A stretch of DNA of 61,573 nt from CAYVQZ01 sp964453435. Its GTDB lineage: Bacteria; Abyssobacteria; SURF-5. Below are positions 50,675 through 59,833 of this stretch, piece after piece (position 1 is the first letter of the stretch; every line of letters starts with the position of its first letter). The stretch spans positions 1-61,573 of the forward strand of contig CAYVQZ010000030.1 in the NCBI GenBank assembly GCA_964453435.1, written 5' to 3'. Position numbers and translations under genes: made by a program. The notes beneath the pieces were generated by a model that worked only from the letters and a program-made list of their open reading frames with translations, did not search any database and had not been told where the DNA came from.

Positions 50675-51457
50675 CTAAGTCTGACACCGCGGACAGAAGT
50701 AACCGGTACGGCCCGAGAACTTCAATTTCTTGACCGCCCCCCCGCATTTCGGGCATTTCGCTCCTTCGCTTCGCCGGGGAATGATATATGACCGGGGGAG
50801 GCGTTTTGGATTCGCCTGCGCCTCTATGGCTTTCTCGAGCACCTTGCGCGCCATGCGAAACAGTCTCCCCAACTCTTTTTTATCGAGTTCACCTGTACTT
50901 TTCTTTGGGTGGATGCCCGCCTGGAAGAGAATCTCATCCGAGTAGACATTGCCGATGCCGGCAATGATATTTTGGTTCATTAGAGTTGTCTTGATTGATC
51001 CTTTTCGGCCTTTGAGCAGGTCCAAAAAGCTCGCAGCGTCTATTACCAGCGCATCCGGTCCGAGTTCCTGCTGGTCAATGAATTTTTCCACGTTCTCAAT
51101 GAGATATAGCTCTCCAAGCATCCTTTGAGAATCGTAGGCCAAGTGATATCCGTTCGAAAAATCGAGCAGAAATCGGGTGTGTTCCGGTTTTTTCCCCGAG
51201 GCCTTGAAGTATTGCAGAAATCCGGTCATTCCGAAGTGGACAACGAGCCACCGGCCGGTATTGACCTTAACAAAGAGATATTTGCCGTAGCGGCGGGACG
51301 ACTCCAGGGAGTGACCTTTTAAATGTTTCTTGAGTTTCGGTGCGGATACCCCCTTGAGCACTCTCTTTTTGGTTACGTGCACATCTTTGATCTTTTGGTG
51401 CAACGAGGTAGAATCAAGGTATCTCTTGAAAACCTCGACATCAGGCAGTTCCGGCAT
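50675..51457 (-). CDS. formamidopyrimidine-DNA glycosylase/endonuclease VIII family protein
   Basis: This 260-residue DNA glycosylase/AP lyase removes oxidised bases. The N-terminal MPELPDVE supplies the catalytic Pro2 and Glu3, the conserved Lys lies in SRRYGKYLFV, and NQNIIAGIGNVYSDEILFQAGIHP forms the helix-two-turn-helix. The zinc finger CPKCGG...YFCPRCQ closes the protein. It is somewhat shorter than E. coli Fpg (269) but complete. Fpg and Nei subtypes cannot be separated with confidence. Confidence 0.93.
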   Translation of the reverse strand: MPELPDVEVFKRYLDSTSLHQKIKDVHVTKKRVLKGVSAPKLKKHLKGHSLESSRRYGKYLFVKVNTGRWLVVHFGMTGFLQYFKASGKKPEHTRFLLDFSNGYHLAYDSQRMLGELYLIENVEKFIDQQELGPDALVIDAASFLDLLKGRKGSIKTTLMNQNIIAGIGNVYSDEILFQAGIHPKKSTGELDKKELGRLFRMARKVLEKAIEAQANPKRLPRSYIIPRRSEGAKCPKCGGAVKKLKFSGRTGYFCPRCQT

Positions 51458-51490
51458 TTTGAAACCCCCTCAGTGGTGCAGGATTGTTTG

Positions 51491-54175
51491 TCAAGCCTTG
51501 GATGACAATCCCGACCGAACAGAATTCCAGATTTGCCCCAGCAACAGCGGCACGAAGCTGGCTGCAAGAATCAGAATCCATCCCTCGGCTCCCGGCGGTT
51601 GAACCTTAAGCACGCGGGAGAAAATCGGGATGTACGTGGCAGCCAGGAGGATCCCCACGCAGAGAGCCAGCGCCCCCCACACAAACGGATTTCGCGTGAC
51701 TTCATTCTGGAGCAGGCGCGAGCCGCGATTGCGCATGTTAAACACGTGCCACAACTGTGCAAAGGCGAGCGTCAGGAATGAAATGGTGACTGCGCCGTTT
51801 GGACCTCGACCCATCCATTGAAACGCAAGCGCAAACGCTCCAAGCACGGAAACCGTTATCGTCAGGCCGTAACCTGTGACGGCGAACCATTGCGGACGCC
51901 CCAGGAACGGTTCCTTCGGGTCGCGGGGCGGTTGCCGCATAACCCCCGGGTCCGCTTCGCCGAGGCCGAGCGCAAGAGCGGGGAACACGTCGGTAACGAG
52001 ATTCAGAAAGAGAATCTGCAGCGGAAGAATCGGCAGGGGCGCATTCACAACGGACGCCAGCCCCACAACCATGATCTCGCTTACGTTGCAGGACAGGAGG
52101 TAGACGACAAACTTCCTGATATTTGTGAAAATTGCCCGCCCCTGCTCGACCGCGGCGACGATTGTTGAGAAAGCGTCGTCTTTCAATATCATGTCGGCGG
52201 CTTCCTGCGCGACCTGCGTTCCGCGCAGACCCATCGCTACTCCGATATCGGCTTTTTTCAATGCGGGGGCATCGTTCACGCCGTCGCCTGTCATCGCCAC
52301 GACGGAATTGTTTTTCTGGTGAAGCGCGATCAAATCGAGCTTCTGCTTCGGGCTTACGCGGGCGAATATCTGCGTTTTCAGCAGGTGACGCCGGTCTTCC
52401 TCTGACAGTTCGTCCGGGTTCCTGAGGTTCTTTCCCTCTATTACCTCGGTCTCTCCATCTTCCGTCAGCCCGACGGCAAGGGCGATATTTCTCGCCGTCA
52501 CCGGTTGGTCGCCGGTCACCATGAGCACGCGTATGCCCGCTGTCTTGCATGACTTTATTGCCGGTTGCACGTCGGCTCGCGGCGGGTCCTCCAATCCGAA
52601 CAGTCCGAGAAAGACCAGGTTGTCATACGGGTGGGCGTTCTCGGATTCCACCTCTTTTGTGGCGGCGGCCAGAATGCGAAGCCCCTCCTCCGCCATTTGC
52701 TGGTTTCTTTTTTGCCATTCGGCTCGGTCTTCATCGGATATTTGGTTGTCTCCCTCGGGGGTTCGAACCGATGAGCACGCCCCGAGCACCGCCTCCGGCG
52801 CACCCTTCACGGCGACTCGAATTCGGCTGTTTTGTCGATGATACGTGGCCATCATCTTCGTGTCCGGGTCGAACGCCTCTTCCCGCACTTCGGGAGACCG
52901 GTCCACCAAATCCCGCCTCCTCATCCCCGCCTTTGCGGCGGCGGCGAGCAGCGCAATTTCCATCGGGTCGCCGACCGATTTGTTTTCGCCGTTTTCCTCT
53001 CTCTCGCGCAGCGATGCGTTGTTGCAGAAGGCGCCGATTTCGAGCGTCTCGCGCAAAAGACTGTCATGTGTCGGGTCGACTGTTTCTCCATCCCTGCTGA
53101 AGTCGTCTTTGCCAACGATGCTTTTCCCCGCAGTCGTGAATATTTCGGTTACCGTCATGCGATTTTCGGTCAGAGTGCCTGTTTTGTCGGTGAAGATGAC
53201 ATTTGTTGCTCCGAGAGACTCGACTGCCGAGAGCCGATTGATAAGCGCGTTGCGGCGGGCCATCCGGAGCATGCCTCTGGCAAGCGCAATCGTGGCGACA
53301 ACGGGGAGTCCTTCCGGCACGGCGGCCACCGCCAAGGCGATTGCAGTCTCGATCATAAGGAACATTTCTTTGCCGCCGATGATTCCCGAGACAGCGACAA
53401 ACACGGCGATTACTAACACCGCCCAAATGAGCTTGCCCCCTAATTGGTCCAGTCGTTTCTCAAGCGGTGTCCTCTCCTCTTCGGCCTCTTCCACAAGCGA
53501 GGAAATCTGTCCCAGTTCCGTTTTCATTCCGGTCGCCACGGCAACACCCGAGCCGGAGCCGCGAGTCACCGCGGTTCCCTTGTAGAGCATATTCTTTCGC
53601 TCCGCCAGCGGCGCAGATTCATCGAGCTCTTCCGTCTTCTTGCTGACAGGCATGGATTCTCCCGTAAGCGCGGATTCGTCCGCCTGCAGTTTCGAGGCCT
53701 CTATCAGGCGAAGGTCGGCCGTAATGATGTCGCCCCCTTCAAGAACCACTATGTCGCCCGGAACGATTTCACGTGCGGGAATCTCCCGAACATCGCCTTC
53801 TCTTCGCACTTTCGCCGTCACACTACTCAATTTTCGCAATGCTTCCATCGAGCGAATGGCGCCGATTTCCGTGAAGAAACCGATTGCGGCGTTAATGAGA
53901 ATAACCGCCGCTATTGCCGTTCCTTCCACCCAGTCGCCAAACGCGAACGAGAGACCGCAAGCCAAGGTCAGAAGCAGGACCATCATGCTCCTGAACTGGT
54001 TGGCCAGGATAACCCACGCGCTCTTTTTCTTCGCTTGCCTTAATTCGTTCGGGCCATACTGTTGACTGCGTTTCCTGACTTCATCTGGATGCAGACCCTC
54101 TTTCTCTGCCACACCCAATTCTGTGAGGACGTCCGTCCACGGTCGCGCCCACGCGTTCTTCAGCGTTTCGCTCAT
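51491..54175 (-). CDS. P2A-type Ca2+-transporting P-type ATPase
   Basis: This 894-residue P-type ATPase has the phosphorylation site DKTGTLTENRMTV, the actuator motif LTGES, KGAPE in the nucleotide domain and the hinge GDGVNDAPALKKADIG. Ion-site residues match SERCA-like Ca2+ pumps: PEGLP in M4, NVSEI in M5 and NLVTDVFPALALG in M6, so both Ca2+ sites may be present. The N-terminal cation_ATPase_N segment (GLHPDEVRKRSQQYGPNEL) is complete. It would export or sequester Ca2+. ATG 54175 follows AGAGGAA. Confidence 0.93.
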   Translation of the reverse strand: MSETLKNAWARPWTDVLTELGVAEKEGLHPDEVRKRSQQYGPNELRQAKKKSAWVILANQFRSMMVLLLTLACGLSFAFGDWVEGTAIAAVILINAAIGFFTEIGAIRSMEALRKLSSVTAKVRREGDVREIPAREIVPGDIVVLEGGDIITADLRLIEASKLQADESALTGESMPVSKKTEELDESAPLAERKNMLYKGTAVTRGSGSGVAVATGMKTELGQISSLVEEAEEERTPLEKRLDQLGGKLIWAVLVIAVFVAVSGIIGGKEMFLMIETAIALAVAAVPEGLPVVATIALARGMLRMARRNALINRLSAVESLGATNVIFTDKTGTLTENRMTVTEIFTTAGKSIVGKDDFSRDGETVDPTHDSLLRETLEIGAFCNNASLREREENGENKSVGDPMEIALLAAAAKAGMRRRDLVDRSPEVREEAFDPDTKMMATYHRQNSRIRVAVKGAPEAVLGACSSVRTPEGDNQISDEDRAEWQKRNQQMAEEGLRILAAATKEVESENAHPYDNLVFLGLFGLEDPPRADVQPAIKSCKTAGIRVLMVTGDQPVTARNIALAVGLTEDGETEVIEGKNLRNPDELSEEDRRHLLKTQIFARVSPKQKLDLIALHQKNNSVVAMTGDGVNDAPALKKADIGVAMGLRGTQVAQEAADMILKDDAFSTIVAAVEQGRAIFTNIRKFVVYLLSCNVSEIMVVGLASVVNAPLPILPLQILFLNLVTDVFPALALGLGEADPGVMRQPPRDPKEPFLGRPQWFAVTGYGLTITVSVLGAFALAFQWMGRGPNGAVTISFLTLAFAQLWHVFNMRNRGSRLLQNEVTRNPFVWGALALCVGILLAATYIPIFSRVLKVQPPGAEGWILILAASFVPLLLGQIWNSVRSGLSSKA

Positions 54176-54625
54176 AGCTATTCCTCTGAAATCTTGGTCT
54201 TCCAACCACTCGCGACGCTTGCCAGCGTGAATAGTAAGCAAGATATTACCAGATTCATTCTTCTTCTCGCCATTGCCCCTCGAAGAAGGTTTGTGGCCTC
54301 GGAAATGAGGAGCAAAGGCGTCGTGTCGGGGAAAGCTTCGACTTGGAAGAAATGTTTTGCTAAAAGGGTGAAGGAGAGAAAATTCGGACGGCGATTGCTA
54401 ATCGCCCAATTTCGCAATAACAAGTGGCTCGACCTCGGCCAAAATTTGCAGTATTCGGAAGATGAAATCCTTTAACCCATTGGCGCGGTGGCAGTAACTA
54501 CGCACACCACACCCTTCTTTTCCCGCATCGCCTTCACGTTTTTTCTTTACGTGCTCCAGCAAAAAACTCTTCACATACCATTCTACTTACGACCAATACG
54601 GCCGTTGAGCAGAAAGAGCATGCTC
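54176..54625. other. intergenic stretch, no gene recognised
   Basis: These 450 bases lie between two leftward genes and should contain the ATPase promoter. The open frames here show no family resemblance. A 12-base palindrome, AGAGCATGCTCT, is near 54616, just past the stop codon position of the glycine-zipper gene's neighbourhood. Confidence 0.45.
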
Positions 54626-55231
54626 TTATTTTACGGTGAAGCTCGTTTCCATCGTGTCTCGTTCGACTCCCGCCTGCACTGTGTTCCTCACGAGATATAA
54701 ACCCTTGTCCGCATCCGACGGGAGTGTCAGCGGAACGGTCGAAATGTATGTTCCGTCGGCCCTCTCAACAGTCACGCGCGGGTTGCCCACTAATCTCCCG
54801 TTATGGGTGATCTCGCGGATTTCGGTGATCTCGCTCGTTGTCCCCGGCGTGGGATTCAACACGGCGTAAGTCATTTTTAAATCTACGGTATCTCCCGGAG
54901 ACACTGTCTGGGGAGCCGTCGTCACATCTTCTATTGTGAGCATTTGTCCTTGCGCCGCGTCGTAGGCGTATGTCTCAACGGTTTCCTCTCGATTCCGTTT
55001 TTCATCATACGCATAGTGTCCAATCGCCCCGCCAACAAGCGCGCCGATCAGACCGCCTATAATCGCTCCCTCGGCGTCATCGCCGATGAGACCTCCGGCT
55101 ATCGCGCCGCCCGCCGCGCCGACGCCTGCGCCAATGGCTGCTCCCTTGTGCTCTTCCGGAAAAGACTCACAAGCTGTGAACGACACAACAATGGCAAGAC
55201 ATACCATTAAGGAAATGAATCGCTGGCTCAT
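54626..55231 (-). CDS. glycine-zipper outer-membrane-type lipoprotein
   Basis: This 201-residue protein has a lipoprotein-like signal ending FTAC, then a glycine zipper (AAIGAGVGAAGGAIAGGLIG...AIIGGLIGALVGGAIG) at about residues 30-72 that should insert in a membrane, and a C-terminal beta-rich domain (SPGDTVDLKMTYAVLNP...GTYISTVPLTLPSD). Glycine-zipper lipoproteins of this sort are common in the outer membrane, with mostly unknown roles. It lies 67 bases before a small coiled-coil gene on the same strand. Confidence 0.82.
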   Translation of the reverse strand: MSQRFISLMVCLAIVVSFTACESFPEEHKGAAIGAGVGAAGGAIAGGLIGDDAEGAIIGGLIGALVGGAIGHYAYDEKRNREETVETYAYDAAQGQMLTIEDVTTAPQTVSPGDTVDLKMTYAVLNPTPGTTSEITEIREITHNGRLVGNPRVTVERADGTYISTVPLTLPSDADKGLYLVRNTVQAGVERDTMETSFTVK

Positions 55232-55298
55232 GATAATCGACTCCGTTTCTGTTCGCCTGGCTCTCCGAGTTACTGGAATTGTCCGTCAACTGGTTCGT

Positions 55299-55613
55299 TC
55301 ATTTGAATTTTGCCAGAGCGCTGTCGAGGGCGGACTTTAAGTCGGAGGACGCTTTTTCTATTCCCTGCTTCATATCCTTCCACGCTTCGGCGCCGCTTTC
55401 TTTCAGCCCTTTCAATTTCCCTTGCATCACTTCCTTCTTCTGGCGCAGTATTCCGATTTGCTTGTTATATTCAATTTTTGCTTCCGCCGAGGCCTTTTGC
55501 GCCTTTGCCTCCAGTTGCTCGATTTTGGCGCTCCACTCCCTCAACTGCGCTTCCATCTTTTCCCGATATGCTTTCTTTTCCGCCTGTTGGGTGTCCACTT
55601 GTTTTTCTTCCAT
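55299..55613 (-). CDS. small coiled-coil protein (sll1863-like)
   Basis: This 104-residue, highly charged protein is predicted to be helical throughout. EAQLREWSAKIEQLEAKAQKASAEAKIEY and KKEVMQGKLKGLKESGAEAWKDMKQGIEKA follow the pattern of short stress-related coiled-coil proteins such as cyanobacterial sll1863. ATG 55613 has AAGGAG about 11 bases upstream. It precedes the glycine-zipper lipoprotein gene on the same strand and may be co-transcribed with it. Confidence 0.72.
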   Translation of the reverse strand: MEEKQVDTQQAEKKAYREKMEAQLREWSAKIEQLEAKAQKASAEAKIEYNKQIGILRQKKEVMQGKLKGLKESGAEAWKDMKQGIEKASSDLKSALDSALAKFK

Positions 55614-55934
55614 ACTCGCACCGCTCCTTTCCTGAATAAAACCGGACATGGAAATGCATTTCTCGAAACGTGTTATATCAACTATGCAGGGAACCATCTG
55701 CAATGTAAAGGGCTCGGTTCAACCGGGGAGGACAGTCGGTCCGTAAACTGGTCTTGAGGCAGGCATGATGAAGGAAAGACCCTGCGGGTTTTTCCCCTAT
55801 CGCTTCTGGTGGACAACGTATTCGTGGCAAGTCAGGGAAGCTTTACTACTATATGTCAATTTCGTGAATTCCTGTTGCAATTTCCATCGAAGGGCTTTCG
55901 TAATTTCAGTGGCAAGAATACGTTCTGCGGCGAA

Positions 55935-55994
55935 GGGGACTGTCCCTATTTACGGAATCCCGCCTTTTGGATTTGTAGAATAGGGACTGTCCCC
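55935..55994 (+). repeat. nested palindromic interspersed repeat, copy 3
   Basis: GGGGACTGTCCCTATT (55935-55950) and AATAGGGACTGTCCCC (55979-55994) are reverse complements with a single central mismatch, around the loop TACGGAATCC...GTAG. Each arm is itself nearly palindromic (GGGAC-T-GTCCC). It lies in the 657-base gap between the coiled-coil gene and the nitronate-monooxygenase-like gene; nothing else was recognised there. Confidence 0.85.
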
Positions 55995-56270
55995 AAGCAA
56001 GATTTGGTTGCGGCTACGCCGCGCTGTGAGAATCCGCTTCGAATTTACCTTCATGTAGTACCGACGTCCATGCGCATTTTGGTAGGTCCAAACGAGCCGG
56101 ATGACGAGGGGGAGATCGGGAATCCAGAAACGATCAGGTATCTCCCGCAAACCTTTCCGGTAACGCCCTTCATCTTTGTTTTCGGAGTAGAATCGGGGTT
56201 CGCGCCGCCGGATCGAGTTCCCGGAGAAAATGCGGTTGCTCAGGCATTATCTCGATGCCGCCGGGCGATT

Positions 56271-57425
56271 CTATGACGCTATTATGTTTTCCGGCATTCT
56301 CCGTGTCAGGATATCCACCGTTTCCTCGACCATTTCCTCGAGCACGCGCCGGGCCGGTTTGATTTCCTTTATAAGTCCCGAGACCTGGCCTGCGAAAGGC
56401 GCCACGTAATCCAGTTTGTTGCCCTTGAGAAACATCTCCACAAGTCCCGAGGCCAGGGCCACCTGTGTGGGAAAGGGGAGGGGTTCCAGGCCGGCTTGTT
56501 CCCAGAGGTCGTGCAATTTGCTGTAAATTGCCCTCGATGTTTTCCCCGTGTAGATATACGTTCTTCGCGTGTCTTCATCGGTTGCTTCAACGATGCGTTG
56601 CTTTTGAACGGCCAGAATTCCTCCTTCTTCGGTGGCCAGGAATCGTGTGCCAATCCAGACACCCACACAACCGATTGCCAGGGCCGCCGCTATGCCCCGC
56701 CCGTCGCCGATGCCGCCTGCCGCCAAAACCGGAACCGGGGCAGCCGCGTCGATCGCCTGAGGAAGCAATGCCAGTGTGCCTATCCGACCCGTATGCCCGC
56801 CTGCTTCATATCCCTGCGCGACAATCAAGTCAACACCCGATTGAGCCATTCGCCTGGCGTTTTTGGAATTTCCCGTAATTCCCAACACCTTCATGCCTAC
56901 GGCGTGCGCCTCTTGCACCATGAAGCCAGGGTTCCCAAGCCCGGAGCAAAACAGGGGGACCGTTTCTTCGATGCATGCCTTTACCGCTTTGAGGGGTTGC
57001 ATGGTGGTCGTATCCAGCCTTACCACCGTGTCTATGTCGGAGAGCTGCATCTCTTCTTTGACTTTTTGGAGCCAGTCGTAATAAGGCGCGGGAAGAGATT
57101 TCAAGACTTCGCTGAGAGGCATTTCCTTCGGCCCCGGCATGTCGCGGTCTCCCAGCTCCACCGTTTGTCGGGGCAGCAGTAAATCCACTCCGAACGGCCT
57201 GTCCGTTCTGGATTTGATTTCTCGGATGGCATCACGCATTTGCTCGACCGTATAGCCGGCGGCTCCAAGCACGCCAAGTCCGCCCGCTTCTGAGACGGCG
57301 ACTACGAGGTCCACCGGCGCGCCGGTGCTTTCTCCGATAAGAGAAGGGCCCATGCCCGCGCTAAGAATCGGGTACTCGATGCCCAGCATATCACACAGTT
57401 TCGTTCGCAGCACTCGTCGGCTCAT
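56271..57425 (-). CDS. nitronate monooxygenase/FabK-like flavoprotein
   Basis: This 384-residue FMN-dependent TIM-barrel protein belongs to the 2-nitropropane dioxygenase family. LGIEYPILSAGMG opens the barrel, SEAGGLGVLGAAGYT follows, and the phosphate-binding end reads VLAAGGIGDGRGIAAALAIGCVGVWIGTRFLATEEG. QGYEAGGHTGR holds the catalytic-region His. Members act as nitronate monooxygenases, enoyl-ACP reductases (FabK) or unknown oxidoreductases. It has a near-consensus promoter with flanking inverted half-sites 150 bases upstream. Confidence 0.88.
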   Translation of the reverse strand: MSRRVLRTKLCDMLGIEYPILSAGMGPSLIGESTGAPVDLVVAVSEAGGLGVLGAAGYTVEQMRDAIREIKSRTDRPFGVDLLLPRQTVELGDRDMPGPKEMPLSEVLKSLPAPYYDWLQKVKEEMQLSDIDTVVRLDTTTMQPLKAVKACIEETVPLFCSGLGNPGFMVQEAHAVGMKVLGITGNSKNARRMAQSGVDLIVAQGYEAGGHTGRIGTLALLPQAIDAAAPVPVLAAGGIGDGRGIAAALAIGCVGVWIGTRFLATEEGGILAVQKQRIVEATDEDTRRTYIYTGKTSRAIYSKLHDLWEQAGLEPLPFPTQVALASGLVEMFLKGNKLDYVAPFAGQVSGLIKEIKPARRVLEEMVEETVDILTRRMPENIIAS

Positions 57426-57565
57426 CTTCCTCTCCTTCGTTTATGCGCCTCACATGCCATCCTGATCGACCGGTTGTCCCGTTCCGGATTGCCTGCGTGT
57501 CGCAGCGCATACCATTGCTTTCGCCGAAAAGTCAACCTTTGATCGAAATGCCCGAATGAAAAATA

Positions 57566-57613
57566 ACTTTGAACTTGAAATAGTATACGTCCAACTTCAA
57601 CCAATTTCAAAGT
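57566..57613 (-). promoter_or_regulatory. promoter with overlapping operator-like inverted repeat
   Basis: On the minus strand TTGAAA (57610-57605) and TATACT (57587-57582) are spaced by 17 bases and would drive the flavoprotein gene. ACTTTGAA (57566-57573) and TTCAAAGT (57606-57613) form an exact 8-base inverted repeat, one arm on the -35 box and the other just past the -10, as expected of a repressor site. The rest of the 351-base gap (57614-57776) shows nothing recognisable. Confidence 0.65.
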
Positions 57614-57776
57614 TTTCGATGAGTTTTTCCCGGAGCCGAACGATTTGTTTGTCGAGGGGATAGACATGAGGCGGTGGTTTCACGCTCACTCATCTTGCCT
57701 GCTGAGGGAGATGCCTCAAAAAAGTGCAAAGATCACAAAGGCTACTTGGGGGAGGGGGTCAACTTCTTTGACAATA

Positions 57777-59201
57777 TCAGGAACTCGTCCGGTCTCCCGC
57801 CGCGGCTTTTGCCCCGTCGACCAGTTCGGAGATCGTCATGAACGAGTCTTCCCGCTCCAGTTCGGCCAGAAGCTCTTCCACCTGCCTTTTGAATTCCGGC
57901 ATGTCTTCCTTTGATACCGGGTCCGCATCGGGAAAATTCACTTTCAGCGGGTTAATAAATTTCCTGTTCTTCAGGAGGCGAAAATCGAGGTGTGGGCCGG
58001 TGGAAAGGCCCGTTGAGCCAACATTGCCAATCACGTGGCCTTGCGTCACGTACTTGCCCGTCTTGATTCCCTTCGCAATTCGATGCAGGTGTCCGTAGGT
58101 GGACGTGTACGTGTCATTGTGCCGGATTTCCACGTAGCGCCCGTAACCGCCCTTCCACCCGGCATAGGTCACCCTGCCGTCACCGATAGACCGCACCGGC
58201 GTTCCCAGAGGAGCGGCATAATCGATGCCAAGGTGAGGGCGATAGATTTTAAGTATCGGATGAAACCGCCTGTGACTGAATCCGGATGAAATACGCGTGT
58301 ATTGAAGGGGCGATTTCAGGAATGCCTTCCGCAGCGAACGGCCGTTTTCATCGTAGTAGTCGGAACGCCCGCTGCTATTCTCAAAACGGAACGCCCAGTA
58401 TGGCCTGTCACGGTTCACGATCAGGGCCGCCAGGATCCGACCGTGGCGCGAAAAAATTCCATCGAGACATTTCTCTTCATAGAGAACAAGGAAACTGTCG
58501 CCTTCTCTCATGTCGACGTGAAAGTCGATATCCCACGCGTAAATCTCCGCCAGAGCCAGCGTCAGCGACGGCGCGATTCCTGCGGCCTCTGCTGCGAGAA
58601 ACAAAGAGTCCGAGATACTTCCCGAAACGGCGCGTTTCCTCACCTCGAAATCAAAAGGCTGCTTATGGGCTTTGAGTTCTTCGCCATCGCGTTCGATCAC
58701 CAGGCAATGATCGCCGCCGAGGTCCGTCTCAAACCGGTACGCTTGTCCGTCCCGTATATCGAAATCGAGCGTGAACCTTTGTCCCTGACGCAAGCGGGAA
58801 AGGTCGTGAACCGCATATGCCGCATCAACCAACTCGTGGATGCGGGTCGGCGGGATTCCTTCCTTTACAAGAAGGTCGAACAGGTTGTCACCCCTCTTCA
58901 TGGTTATCTCGATAGTGCGCTGATTCGGGTCGGGTTCGATTTCCCCCTGCGCCGGCGCTCCCTCCAAAGACGCCGACTCCGAATCGTGCGCTGCTTCAAT
59001 CGAATCTCGTGCTTTCTCGATTTCTATATTTTTCGAGTCACCGAAAGACCGTGCCCTGACGAACAGATAAAGTAAGAGGAATCCACATACGATAATGGCC
59101 CAGCCACTGGCATGGACAAGCCGGCTGAGAAACGGGCTTCGATATGGTTCAATGCCGCCGCCCCCAGACTTCGCAAGACGCTCATCCCTTTCTTTCCGCA
59201 A
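57777..59201 (-). CDS. M23 family metallopeptidase (murein hydrolase)
   Basis: This 474-residue protein has one N-terminal transmembrane segment (residues about 33-50), then a LysM-like/OapA-type region (ITMKRGDNLFDLLVKEGIP) and a Csd3-type N-domain, then the M23 peptidase domain. Zinc ligands are H and D in RPHLGIDYAAPLGTP, and the H-x-H pair corresponds to TYGHLHR and GPHLDFRL. It cleaves peptidoglycan cross-links in the periplasm. The start is TTG 59201 with GGAGGAAG upstream. Confidence 0.92.
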   Translation of the reverse strand: MRKERDERLAKSGGGGIEPYRSPFLSRLVHASGWAIIVCGFLLLYLFVRARSFGDSKNIEIEKARDSIEAAHDSESASLEGAPAQGEIEPDPNQRTIEITMKRGDNLFDLLVKEGIPPTRIHELVDAAYAVHDLSRLRQGQRFTLDFDIRDGQAYRFETDLGGDHCLVIERDGEELKAHKQPFDFEVRKRAVSGSISDSLFLAAEAAGIAPSLTLALAEIYAWDIDFHVDMREGDSFLVLYEEKCLDGIFSRHGRILAALIVNRDRPYWAFRFENSSGRSDYYDENGRSLRKAFLKSPLQYTRISSGFSHRRFHPILKIYRPHLGIDYAAPLGTPVRSIGDGRVTYAGWKGGYGRYVEIRHNDTYTSTYGHLHRIAKGIKTGKYVTQGHVIGNVGSTGLSTGPHLDFRLLKNRKFINPLKVNFPDADPVSKEDMPEFKRQVEELLAELEREDSFMTISELVDGAKAAAGDRTSS

Positions 59202-59639
59202 AATACTTCCTCCCCGTCACTCGGTACATTGTGTTCTCGGATCAACTCCTTCGACGTGGTCGATGATACTGTGGCAGGTCCCCCAGATTCGCCGTTGACT
59301 ATCCCACATGTTGTGCTTTAAGGCGCCTTTCATCATTGCCTCTATTTTACACGATTTGCCCTTTTCTTCAAGAAAAAAATACCAACACGTTCAATTGGGC
59401 AGAAGGCATATTTGATGCCGAACTCGTTCGAGCAAAAGAAAAAACTGTCTTTGCTTCATAAGTGCCTGCTAAGTCTTATCTTGTCTTCATCCCAACGGAC
59501 CAAAAAATTTCCTTCGTCACCGGGTCTTCCGCACAATTTTGAACGAAGCCCGCGAACACCACCTCGATTGAGGAGTGGAATCTGCCCCATAATTGCCAGA
59601 GGAACGGCTGTGAAATCGGCAGAGAATCATGAATCGGCC

Positions 59640-59833
59640 CGAAAAGGGTCTGCGAAAGGGGACTGTGAATCGGTCCCGCGATTGCGCATGTTGCCGAAAA
59701 CTCAGCGCAAGGGGGTTGTGAGTGTGTCCCACGGTTGCCCTTTCTGCCGAAAGGCCGAAGCCGTAATTCCGGGGACATGGCTTTATGGGCCGAAGGTCAC
59801 GCTCCGCGTGATTCCGTGTCCCCGGCTGTGGCG
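59640..59833 (+). repeat. interspersed repeat copy 4 with degraded REP-like palindrome
   Basis: Arms CTGTGAATCGGTCCCGCG (59663) and GTGTCCCACGGTTGCC (59728) match outer arms elsewhere. TAATTCCGGGGACA (59764-59777) repeats the left arm of the perfect palindrome at 29968, and TGTCCCCGG (59817-59825) is a partly lost right arm. The last codons and stop of the LarA-family gene lie in its loop. It fills most of the 595-base gap after the M23 gene. Confidence 0.8.

Noticed and set aside
54606..54630. Palindrome AGAGCATGCTCT as terminator of the glycine-zipper gene
   Set aside because: It has no room for a loop and no T tract on the relevant strand.
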